Of a stretch of DNA of 64,000 bases, positions 52,967-63,182 are shown piece by piece. The DNA is from Pyrocephalus nanus (taxonomy: Eukaryota > Chordata > Aves > Passeriformes > Tyrannidae). The DNA lies in NCBI GenBank assembly GCA_038380795.1, contig CM076266.1, positions 44,476,425-44,540,424 on the forward strand, written 5' to 3'. Below the pieces are notes generated by a model. The model saw only the letters and a program-made list of their open reading frames with translations. It was not told where the DNA came from and made no database searches. Within the stretch, counting starts at the first letter, position 1; each line of letters opens with the position of its first letter. Made by a program: the position numbers and the translations under genes.

Positions 52967-53215
52967 CTTCTGCAAGCAGGACAAGCTGCCCATTACGTTT
53001 CAGTCCTGTGTGATCACGAAGGAGTGCCAGGTGTCAGAGTGGTCAGAATGGACCCCCTGCTCCAAAACCTGCTTTGACATGACAACCCCCAAAGGGAATC
53101 GTACAAGATCACGGACCATTAAACAGCTCCCTGTTGGCAGTGAAAGTGAATGCCCACAATTAGAAGAAGCAGAGCAGTGTATTTCCCAAGGAGATGGCGT
53201 AGCACCGTGCATTAC
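52967..53215 (+). CDS. THSD7A: THSD7A coding exon 3 (end of TSR 4 and TSR 5)
   Basis: This exon is 249 bp. The acceptor 'ctcttattgcag' supplies the base that completes Ser (AG|C). The donor AC|gtaagc leaves two bases of a Thr codon, so both flanking introns are phase 2. The peptide begins FCKQDKLPITFQSCVITKEC, which closes the TSR interrupted by the basic insert of exon 2. The next TSR carries QVSEWSEWTPCSKTC. The WxxWxxC pattern is the C-mannosylation motif of TSRs. Unlike the exon 2 repeat, the second Cys of CSKTC is followed by Phe rather than Gly, so the O-fucose consensus is incomplete. GNRT supplies an N-glycosylation sequon. A longer open frame begins upstream at 52892, but it runs through the intron in a different frame. 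Confidence 0.96.
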
Positions 53216-54780
53216 GTAAGCTGGTTCATTTCAGTTCTCCCTATATTAAGATGAACAGTTTCAATTAAGTGCACAAGGCTGGTGATGGAATACCAACCAA
53301 ACCATTATTAAAGAAATAATAGCTATGACTTTACGCGTTCTTTTAATCCTTTGTATATTTAGTGTTCTTGAAAGCCTGAAGCCTGCAAATAGCTCCTATT
53401 ATAGTGTAACCAGTCCTCCTCTAAACAGGAAATGTAACAAGTACATATTTTTCATTTGTTTCAGTTTTTAAAAGATTTTAAAATATTCGTGCATATGCAG
53501 GCTCAGACAAGATGAAAAGAAGTTATTTTTACTGATTTTTCAGTGATATTTTTCCTATATAATATTTCTATCAGAATCATTGTTTTCTGAAATACTTGTC
53601 TGTTTGCAGACAAAATGTTGAACACAGAAAAGAGATGATAGACATCTGGTTAGCAAACAGACTATTTTAGTGAGACTTGTATTCAGCACAATATAGGCAT
53701 TACTGAGCCCCAAATGGAAAATGCGGGAGGATAACAGTGACAGTAAATAAAGTTTAGGAGAAATGACAGCAAGCACTTTACGATTCAAGAGATTGCTGTA
53801 ATTCTTATCAACTAATCAAGATTAATATTAAAGTCCCAACTGTGCTTTTTCTTTATCAAATTGAGAAGAGGGTCTGGAGGAATTTCATTTGATGTTAAGC
53901 ATCTTTGACTGTGGTATATATTTTTCATTTAAGTGTTGAAATGTCATCTTTCCCTATCTCCAGCTACATTAGGAAGCACTTTGCTTGATTTAGCCTTAAA
54001 GTACTTGTTGGGTAGAGAATTCTGTGGCATTTCTTGCCGTTCATAATCCCCATTGGGGTTTTAACTATGAGTCAAAGATCTTCTTTCTTGTGCATTCATT
54101 GATTAGAAAGCTCACAGCTTCTCACCATTCATCAGTACCCAGCAGGGATGCTTCAGTACTGCAGAACAATCTTCCTCTTAACTGCAAAAAAGGAATTTAC
54201 TGAAAGGTTTTTATGTAGTAATAATAAAAAAAAATTACCATTATACTTTCACCTTGATATCTGAGAGAAACTTTCATGTCTCCTATCAAAAGTGAACAAT
54301 GGACTTCTAGGTTATTTTGGGGGGTTGAGTTGTTGTGGGGTTTTCCCCTCCTTTTCTGACTCTTACATTTCTCTACATTCACATGTCTTTATATATTGGC
54401 TTTAGTTTATATAAATTTTCTAGCTCTAAAAAAATGCTGAGAGTCACAATCTTGAAAGTGAACTTATCTGAACATGGACTATGTGTCTCGAGATCAAGTT
54501 TTTCTTCCCTCAAATAAAACGTTTATATGTGTGGTATGTTTCAGGAATTGAACAGAAAAGATGTTCCTAAAGAGTAATAATTTAAAAAATTAAATGTTAA
54601 GAAAAACGTTCCAACCATATAAAATATGAGACTTAACTCACCTCTGTGTGCAAGAAATTGTGGTGCTCTGGCCTTTTAGAAAATTAATAAAGCTACTAAG
54701 GTATTTCAGCTTGTATAAATTAATGCTGTGTAAAATGGCTTCATGATTTCTAAAGACCAAATCAACCAAATTTGATACAG
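53216..54780 (+). other. THSD7A: THSD7A intron 3
   Basis: A 1,565-bp phase 2 intron (gtaagc...gatacag). I recognise nothing in it. The 3' end lacks a pyrimidine tract: the bases before the AG are aatcaaccaaatttgatac. The nearest T-rich stretch is a short one about 30 bases further up (tcatgatttc). Confidence 0.9.
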
Positions 54781-54962
54781 GTATGGTTGGCGGACCACAG
54801 AGTGGACAGAATGCCGTGTCGATCCTCTCCTTAGCCAACAGGACAAGAGGCGAGGAAATCAGACGGCCCTGTGCGGAGGTGGCATTCAAACTAGAGAAAT
54901 TTACTGCGTGCAAGCCAATGAAAATCTCCTCTCCTACCTAAATACCCTCAAGGATAAAGAAG
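54781..54962 (+). CDS. THSD7A: THSD7A coding exon 4 (TSR 6)
   Basis: This exon is 182 bp. Its first base completes Thr (AC|G), followed by YGWRTTEWTEC. The last base starts an Ala codon, and the donor is G|gtaaat. The repeat is of the divergent THSD7 kind: WTEC, then RVDPLLSQQDKRRGNQT (NQT is a sequon), then LCGGGIQTREIYC, the CGxGxQTR signature common to these repeats. The exon was too short to stand out as an open frame and was placed by the protein match and splice phase. The acceptor is unusual: the 20 bases before the AG (aatcaaccaaatttgatac) are mostly purine and mixed, without a pyrimidine tract. Skipping this exon would shift the frame, because its flanking introns are phase 2 and phase 1. 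Confidence 0.95.
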
Positions 54963-55777
54963 GTAAATTTGATTCAATTGCCTTTGAATTAGTGTGAAAC
55001 TAGAGCATGTCAGCATTCCAGAGCTCCTTGACAGCCATTGTCTTCTGCCATGAGTGCCTTCTTACCCTGTGGCTTACCACTATTTTCAAATTCAAGTGAA
55101 AGTGCTTAACTGATGTAGCAGAGATTTCATTCTCTGTACTGCAAATATAGGTTCCTAGCTACAAATTACTCTCTCCTAATATCTGCTGAAAACTACTGTC
55201 TTATGTAAAGAATGTCTCTCAATAAGAAAGAGCATGAGAAGGCGGGTCAGAAATCCTAAATTTGGTTTCTGCATCTGCTGTAAATTTCTTGTGTATCTTT
55301 CAGCTGGGTGATAAACTTATGCTATTTGATGTGTGGATGGAATATGTCAATTCTGGTATGTAAGCTCAATATAGAAAAAAAAGTAAAAATATGATTATAT
55401 TTAATTCTCAGGAAATTGATTTTTTTTTCTTCTTTTCTTGATTTGTCCAAGTTCTTAAGTAGCTTTCAGAACTTCAAGCCAATATAATTTCATCCATTTA
55501 TTTCCCTAACTGGAAGAGAGGAGAGATTATTCCTTGTCACTGTTACAGCTTGTACAGCTTTTTAAGAAAAAAGAGAATAGCTTAAGAGACAAAATCTTTA
55601 ATTCCTTTAGTAATGTATGTACTTTAGAACAACACTTGAGTAATTTGTTACATCTACTACTGCATACTAATGAATCACTCCAGATTTAGAAATCAGTGAA
55701 TTAAGCTAAATGCATTTAGCTTTTTAATTGTTTTATCCTCTTCTGTACCTGTTTCATACAAACACACATTATTATTA

Positions 55778-55800
55778 ATAAAAAAAAAAGAAAAAAAAAG
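55778..55800. repeat. A-rich tract
   Basis: Two runs of nine to ten adenines separated by a G, following ATTATTAATA. Confidence 0.85.
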
Positions 55801-55867
55801 AATGCAGCCACACACTTCAGGAAAAGCAACACCATTGTACAAGTCCTATGTAATACAACCTTTAGAC

Positions 55868-56152
55868 CAGGGCTGGCCAAACTGCAGACTAGCGAGGCTT
55901 CTGCTGTGGTTTAAAGGTACTCTCAAACTTGCCATAGAGGTATAGTTTGTGGGGAATATTAATGCCAACAACCATTTCAGCATGATTACTGGGATCAGTA
56001 GCAGTGAGCTACTGAACATTATGAGCTCCGCAGGCCTCACATCTGTATTTATAGAAGAAGAAGCTTTCAAGCCTCTTCATTTAATGAAAATCAGCTTCTG
56101 CCCAAGGGCTTTTAGTAAGTTGCCTCTGTGGAACAAAGTTTAGATGCCCCTG
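55868..56152. mobile_element. non-autonomous hAT-like (Charlie-type) DNA transposon
   Basis: This is a 285-bp unit bounded by imperfect terminal inverted repeats: left CAGGGCTGGCCAAACT and right AGTTTAGATGCCCCTG, whose reverse complement is CAGGGGCATCTAAACT. The CAGGGnTGGCCAAACT terminus is typical of Charlie-type hAT elements of amniotes. The eight flanking bases are ctttagac on the left and caatagtg on the right. Both have TAG at the centre, as hAT target duplications often do, but they match at only four of eight positions. There is no transposase, so it is an old internally deleted copy. Confidence 0.55.
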
Positions 56153-56716
56153 CAATAGTGTGAATGAGGAAAACCTCCCAGCTAAGGAGAAGTAACAATA
56201 AAACCAGTGGCAGCTTACTGTTCAGAATGATGATTAGGATTTTGGTAGGCTGTGAAGTCTTGCTGGCTTAGGCGGGTGTGAAATCTACCCTTATCAGACT
56301 GTGACAGGAATACGCAGAGCCCATCAGGAGGTAATCTCTGCAGACCCTGGAAAGCTGATTAAAATGTAACTAGTCTTTGGATGCATAAACATGAGAACAG
56401 TTTTTCAAGAGCTCAAACTGAGGGTGAAGTGGGTCTTAGTTTAAAAGGAAGCTCTGGGCTGTTTCCATATTAGGGGATAGATTTTCAGAAGAGCTGCTGC
56501 TTCTCTCATCCTTCCTCCCTTTCCCCTCATAGAAACATACTCACAGAAAACTAAAAGTAATTTGAGGATGGAAAAAAGCCAGGTAACACACTCACCAGAT
56601 TTAGCTGTGGGGAAACGCCTTCATTTCAGTGTAGTTTGCGGTCAATGGTAGGGAATGCTGTCTGAGTAAGGCTGCTTTAAAGACCTCCGTTCTCATATAC
56701 TCATGGTGGCGTTTCC

Positions 56717-56797
56717 CTGTTATTTCAGAAAGTCAATCACAGATCAAGTCGAAGGCTAGTGCTGCACCTCTGCTATCAATCACTTTTGAAATAACAG
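56717..56797. repeat. inverted repeat able to form an 81-nt hairpin
   Basis: The left arm CTGTTATTTCAGAAAGT (56717-56733) pairs with the right arm ACTTTTGAAATAACAG (56782-56797) with one bulged base. The loop is about 48 bases. A second inverted pair, GGGAAACGCC at 56610-56619 and GGCGTTTCCC at 56708-56717, adjoins it. It could be a degraded short inverted-repeat transposon or a transcribed hairpin. Confidence 0.75.
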
Positions 56798-58516
56798 GTA
56801 GGTAAATTAAGGCCTCTGACCTGGCCTTTTGATTAAAAGCATGCAAAGGAGGCAATATCCCTTTTGGGAGACCTTGTTGGCTATATGTGTATAGTTAACA
56901 TGTTTATGTAGCTCTGAAATATTTAAATGGATTCATGCATTCTCCGGAAATTTCAGGTCAGTTTGAAAGTGACAGGCCCAAACTCAAACTAATGATGATG
57001 AGCCTGCTGAGATGCTGGAATAGTTTCCTGCTCCACTCCTTTCAGTTCCGAACTCTGGGAATTGTTTTGCAGCTTTCATCATAGCAGCTGTTTCCAATCC
57101 CTTCTATAGATTTAAAACACTGAGTTAGGGCTCCAGTAAGAATTTGAACTTTTAATACCTAGCCGAACCAGAATCCCTCATGTCATTCAGGTCAGAAGGA
57201 AGAAGAAAGAGTATTAGATGTAGTAATAAAGCAGGTGGCAATCAAGTTTCATGGAGGCCATTGTCATTCTGCCATTTACTTGACACTGACTTAAATTGTT
57301 TCATCTCTGTTCACCTCAACTGGTTTCATCACAAAGCTTCTCTCACTGTAAGATGAGGTGGATATTGCCATCTTTTTACGAGTACCTTTAAATCCTTTGA
57401 TGTAGAATAAGAATGGGAGAAAAGTTCCTTCGTGAGCATAATTTTATGCTACATCTGCAAACACACAGTCACTGCCCTCTTAAACACAGGAGAGCTGCAT
57501 CCATGCATAGACTTGTGCTGTTTCTTAGACCATCAGGTTCTGAATTATCTAATGAATTTTGATGAGAATTCAACATTATAGAAAGAAGAATATGAATTCT
57601 TTAATTGTTGGTCAATTAATATGTTTTGGGCTTGAGTTCTTCTTGGGTTTTTTGAGTGTGAGTACTTTACTTGGAGAAATTTCCTACGAAACTGATATGA
57701 CAAATGACCAGAAAGAAATATGAACTTCTGTCTGCTTGTGTCTGTATGTGACACTGATGCAGTCACATACAAATTCACTCTCTTTACCATCCTGGTCATT
57801 ACTGGGCACCAATCTATTGAGGGTTTCTAGAGACAGATGGGGAGTTTGAGATCTTGATATATGTAGCAAACGCATAAGAACAGAACTGTTCTTTTTCAAT
57901 CCTTTTTTAAATTCAGTTACTCGAGGAGGTGTTTTAAAAGGGTATAAAATATATTCAGCTAAAATTTCCTGATAGAGCAGATAATTTGAGGACAGGATGA
58001 TTGAATCTTATTTTGGTTTTTAGATCACTATTTTCAAACCTGAAATTTATTGAAAACTGAATCTAATTTTTTAGTCAGACAGAAGGAGAAAGAGAGATTA
58101 CCAAAATGCATTCACTTTTGTCTCCATTCTCGGCCCAAAATTTGGTCAAATTTTACATCGATCTTGTAGTACTACACACAGTCTAATCAACATTCAACAT
58201 CACTTTGAAGGAAAAAAGAACAATCCTTATTGCTGCCACAACAGAGTATGAAAGGACAGAGATAAGACAAGGTTTTAAACTGTAAATTTCTACATCCAGA
58301 ATCATCGTCTCTCAGAGTGTCTTGATAAAAAGTAAGCATCAAAAGCTGAGCTCATTTATACTTTTTTGATACTTAAAGAAATCCATTTAAACTGATGGGA
58401 GCAAGATGATCATAAAATACCAAGGCAAGGCTGTTTTCTTATTTTACTGTCTTCTCAAAGAAAGAATTCTGAGTAATCCTGCATGAATGCATCCTTAATG
58501 CTTCATGATGAAAACA

Positions 58517-58558
58517 TTTTTTTTAATAACCTGAAAGATTTTTTTAATAACCTGAAAC
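58517..58558. repeat. 21-bp tandem duplication
   Basis: 'tttttaataacctgaaa' occurs twice with a period of 21 bases. Confidence 0.85.
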
Positions 58559-60587
58559 TTATCTATCCTACTATTGAATTCTTTTGTTTTAAAAGCAGTA
58601 TATTACAGATCTGTTAGCAGACATTTATACATAATTTATGGTCTAAAAGCATTTCAAAAACATTTTGGCATATTTAGAGATGTATTGATACCTATGGTAT
58701 GAAGAACCTGCTATTTAAAGCTTCCTGAGGAAAGATCTTTTGTTATAGTGTGATGGTAAGTTCTTTATCCAGATGCAGGCTGGAGATGAAGCATGGCATT
58801 CCTCAGAATACTTTCTTGGTTCCCTGAAGCAAGGCTGCATCTCAGGGGTGTAATTGACCCTTAATTTCAACTGTCTCACTTGGGTAATTCCCTGATTAAA
58901 TCAATGTTTAAAAAGTACAGATAGGAGTTACATACTGGGGGTTTTAATTAGAAAATATTCAATTCAAACTCAATTACAGGAAAATTATTTTTATTTATAT
59001 CCATTTTCTACAAAAATATGCATATTATGTTGATTATCATGCATGTTAGGTGTGCATGTCAAACTTACTGTAAAATTCAATGTTCTGTCATAAAATTTAA
59101 TTCCAAAATAGCATTATGCAAATGTTGGAACATTTGGTTTTATATTATTTTGTGTTGAGAGATTGGTGAGCTGGAGGCAGTAATGTTGAAGGACTATGGG
59201 CCATCTTCATGCCTTCATTACGTGGAGCAACACAGTGTAAAACTATGCCAAAGGAGGCAATGTGGAAAATCTGAAGAGGGGGAGGATTTTCCTTTCCCTT
59301 TTCCCCTTAAAATGTGAGAATTGAATGGTTTTGCTGTAACTGGAAAGATCATCTACTGAGAAAGTGTGAAGTGAAAGACACACACACATCTACGAGTAAG
59401 ACCACACTTTAACAATATGGTGTTTACTTTCACATTTTATTGGTTGTTATTGATCTCATCTTTAAGAAGGATATTTTGTCATATTCTGAACTTTTTTCAT
59501 CAGAGAGCTCTTCCTATCAAAAGGAATTATTTGTAGTGGTGGCAAAAAATTAATGAGGTAACCTTCCTGTGAAAAAAAATGCTGAGGGAGTAGAATGAGA
59601 GTATTTTAAGTTAAGGAATGGCATGTTTTTTCAATCAACTTATGTGAATTAACGTGGCAGATTTCACTTTGCCTGCTAGCAGATATTCTCTGCTTAGTGT
59701 AATATTTTTTCAAGTCCTGAATTATGAAAGAGAACTAAAGTCTTGCTTGCAATTAAATGGTACATTTTGAGTTAGAGTTCTGCACCTTACTCTGGTATCT
59801 TCTAGAGTTGTCCTAATTTTTGCATGACTTGGGAAGTAAAAGATTAAAGTATGGAAGGAGAAGGGTGATTTTGGCCTGGCTTATTGATCCTTAAAGATCA
59901 GAAGAATCTGCTTTCAGAAGTGTCTTTATAGATTAATAATACTTTAATGAAAAAATAAATTGTCTTGTGCCATTTTAATTACTTTGAATAGATTACGTAT
60001 ATATATTTATAATATATGCAAACCATTGAAACAAAGCCTGTCTTGAACTAAAGCTTCTACTGAACAAATCTTATTGCTGAGTGTGCACTTTACAGTCTTT
60101 AGAGTAAAAGAAGAAAACAATTTGTAATTTTAGCTTGTTTCAAGTTGTAGCTTAAAAATAATCTTTTAAATATTAATTAACCAGTCTTTTGAAGTTATTG
60201 TATCATATACTGTATATATGCACAAGTGCAAAGGGATTTACACAGGGGTTCTTTTTCAGTTTCTTAAGAAAAGAAGGAGTAAGATAGCAGGACATCAATT
60301 TACAGAGTGCAAAGTGGACAATTATTGTAGTAGCATAATTTATCCCTTAAATGCAAGGACTAGTCCAAGAGGATGCTGCAATATCTAAAGTCACCCTGAC
60401 TCCACATAATCGGATTTGACTCTGTTCATGTGGACAGTAAACTGATTTCTGTTTTATTTTTTCAAAGTGGGCATTTTTCCATCACTTCTTCAATTTAAAA
60501 TTATGAGATAGTAGCCTTTCTAATTGAAGGATGGTTCTGTCCACGTAAAGCTGACATGTGAGAAATGTTTTAACTTTCTTTTGACAG

Positions 60588-60743
60588 CTTCGAGGCCGGT
60601 GGACCGTAAACTGTGTACAGGACCTCTTCCCAGCACCTCCCAGCTGTGCCATATTCCCTGTCCTATAGAATGTGAGACCTCAGCATGGTCAGCCTGGGGA
60701 CCATGCACCTATGAAAGCTGTGATGACCCTCAGGCCAAAAAGG
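60588..60743 (+). CDS. THSD7A: THSD7A coding exon 5 (end of TSR 6, start of TSR 7)
   Basis: This exon is 156 bp. Acceptor 'actttcttttgacag' is strong. The exon starts with CT, completing Ala (G|CT), and ends with one base of a Gly codon before donor G|gtatgt, so it is a symmetrical phase 1-1 exon. The peptide runs SRPVDRKLCTGPLPSTSQLC, then HIPCPIEC, closing one repeat. It then opens the next with TSAWSAWGPCTYESC, a WxxWxxC C-mannosylation motif. An in-frame methionine at 60524 is intronic and not a start. This exon varies more from human in my memory of the protein (around the SRPVDR junction) than exon 6 does. Confidence 0.95.
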
Positions 60744-62978
60744 GTATGTAAAAATTCAGCAGATCCTTTTAATGATGATTAATATTCCTGAGTCACTAGG
60801 AACCTCTGGCTGTGCAAGCACACTAACTTTTGTACCAAGAAGTGTATATCCAGTGCCTCTGAACATCAAAATAAGGTCATTGAATTAGGCTTATATTTAA
60901 CATTACTGTTACATGAAGGCTGGCAAAAAGGTAGCCTGTTTACTAGACTCTCAAGATCAGTTTGCATTTTTACAGATCAATTCCAGTTTCAAGCCTTTCT
61001 CTCAGATTGAAAGGAATATAGTTTGTCTGTGTGTTCAAATCACAATTCTGGCACTGTCTCGATAAGAGGACAGAGGCAGCCTTTGAGTTATGTAGTATCC
61101 AAGTGACTCAAAGATTTACAGTTCAGTAATAGCTTAGGGATTCACCATTAGACCGTAAAGCATGATCTGGCAAGGAAATGGGACCATTCATTGTTGATAC
61201 GTGACACTGTTTTACTGATGACATATGTGCTGGTTTCAATTTCAGCATGTTTTACAGCTTATTTCCATGCTGAACAGATTGTGGTAACCTGACATCAAAA
61301 TAGGAAAGCAAGAATACAGTGACAGGGACCTCATGCTAGAAGTCTGCGGGTTCCTAGCTGTAAATGAGAAAAACTGGCCTAGTCATTGCTGCAATGTGAT
61401 TATCTGACAAAAGCTGGGAATACAGACTTGGCTCCTTGATTAAAAACAGCTATAAGAAAGGGCAGCTACATATGTCCACTTGAAGGTGCAAGTATGATTA
61501 GTATCTTAGTTTAGCTGTGTCTTTCTAGCATACTGCCAGCTACACTTCTGTGTGGGCAGCAATATGCAAGTTTTGCAAAGCTGTTTTGCAGAACTCTGAC
61601 CCAACCTTGATCAATTCAAGAAGGAAAAGCAGTTCAGTGTGTAAGCCTATTTGATTAAGTCTCCTCTGCATATAGCTGTCAGGTAATCTGTTATTTCTGT
61701 TCCTGATCCATCACCGAAAGGTTTGCTACATTTTGGGGCGTAAAGTTTAGGTCTGTGAGACTGATTTGGACATCTGCCTAAAGGAAATATATTAGGATGT
61801 ACATTATGTAAGCCTTTATTCCTGCACGCATAAGCAGGGATCTTTTCTCAACTGCCAATTTTTTCCTTGGATCTGGAAGTTCTTACATTTTATTTTATAA
61901 TTGCATTGACAGTTCTTCTGAGAGAATGATGTAAAAATTGTACAGGCACTCCTACTTTTAGCAGCATGTCTTTCTACATATTTCCGGATCACTTGCCTCC
62001 TTTGTTGCTGTAGACACTGTAGTTCTTTATTTTTGAAATTATATCAGCCTTTTGTGTCAGACTTACTAAACCATTTGCTCATAATTTGGCTGATCTCTTC
62101 AGTTTAGAAAAAACCTTCACACAAACAACAATTGAAGATACATGGAAATGCATTTTTAAAGTAATATTTATTATAATTATTATAATTAAATTAAGAAGCA
62201 TGTCTTTAAACAAAGAATCAGTTCTTACACGTATGTGTTTGACAACTCTCTGGTTTAGTTTGTGTTCTGGTAGAAATGAAAGAGTTATATGTAGCATTTT
62301 ATAAAAAATATCTGTATAATACTAACCTGCTTGAATACTGATATAAAAAAAAAAAAGACTGTGAAAAGAAACAAACCCTTGCCAAAGTTAAAAATATTCC
62401 AATCAGATAGAAACCATAGGAAGTTACTACATGAGAAACTATTTTTGAATCCATTCAATTTGATTAGGCTGTTCTGACTATATGTAGTCTGGCTTTTTCA
62501 ACATTCCATCCTGAAAGCGGGAAAGGGGGTTGCTCTTGGCTACTAGCAATGACCTCACAGGTGACACACTGTATAACGGCCCATCAGTTTCTCCATCCCA
62601 AAATGAGTTTGGGTAGTCTTAAGGAAATTTTTAAATGTATTCAAAGGAATATTGTGATGCTTATTACTGAAAATTTGTTCATAAGACTTCCTGGTTTTAT
62701 TTCCATGCCTTTGTTTTTCTCACAATGTAGTCTTTTTATTCTTCTATTTTATTTTGGTGGGGAGTTGGAGCAGGAATGTAGTGTTTATAAGCTGATTTCA
62801 TTTGGTAATCCATCCTTATTGGAAGATATTATGACAAAAAAACAAACAATATGTTTGAGAAATGGCAACCCAGCAATCTAGGCAAGATTTATTAGATGAG
62901 ATGGATCTGGCCAGATAGATAAAAAAATGCTTCGCTTTGCGTTTTAAAGTTGAATTGTTATTTTCATGGACTTTTCAG
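60744..62978 (+). other. THSD7A: THSD7A intron 5
   Basis: A 2,235-bp phase 1 intron (gtatgt...cttttcag). I recognise no repeat family or gene. There is a short poly-A run at about 62345-62356 and AT-rich TTATAATTAT sequence at about 62168-62186. Confidence 0.9.
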
Positions 62979-63182
62979 GCTTTAAACTGAGGAAACGTCG
63001 CATCACCAATGAGCCTACAGGAGGAACAGGAAACTGCCCTCACCTGCTGGAAGCCATCCCATGTGAAGAGCCCTCATGCTATGACTGGAAAATCATAGGG
63101 CTGGAGGAATGCATTCCAGACAATGAAAAGCCATGTGGCCCTGGTACACAGGTTCCTGTTGTCGTCTGTGTCAACAGTGATG
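62979..63182 (+). CDS. THSD7A: THSD7A coding exon 6 (end of TSR 7, start of TSR 8)
   Basis: This 204-bp exon is flanked by phase 1 introns on both sides: acceptor 'ggacttttcag', donor ATG|gtaaga with one base of a Gly codon left over. The peptide starts FKLRKRRITNEPTGG, then TGNCPHLLEAIPCEEPSC closes the repeat. The next begins with YDWKIIGLEEC and reaches CGPGTQVPVVVCVNSD, the CGPGTQ signature of this family's repeats. The conserved RKRR stretch is the kind of basic strand that lines the layered TSR fold. Compared with human as I recall it, the EPTGG-TGNC loop is three residues shorter here. The following exon (7) is beyond the right edge of the window. Confidence 0.96.

Larger units (their letters stand above)
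54963..60587 (+). other. THSD7A: THSD7A intron 4
   Basis: A 5,625-bp phase 1 intron (gtaaat...ttgacag). It holds an A-rich tract at 55778-55800, a hAT-like element at 55868-56152, inverted repeats between 56610 and 56797 and a 21-bp duplication at 58517-58558. No open frame looks coding. Confidence 0.9.
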
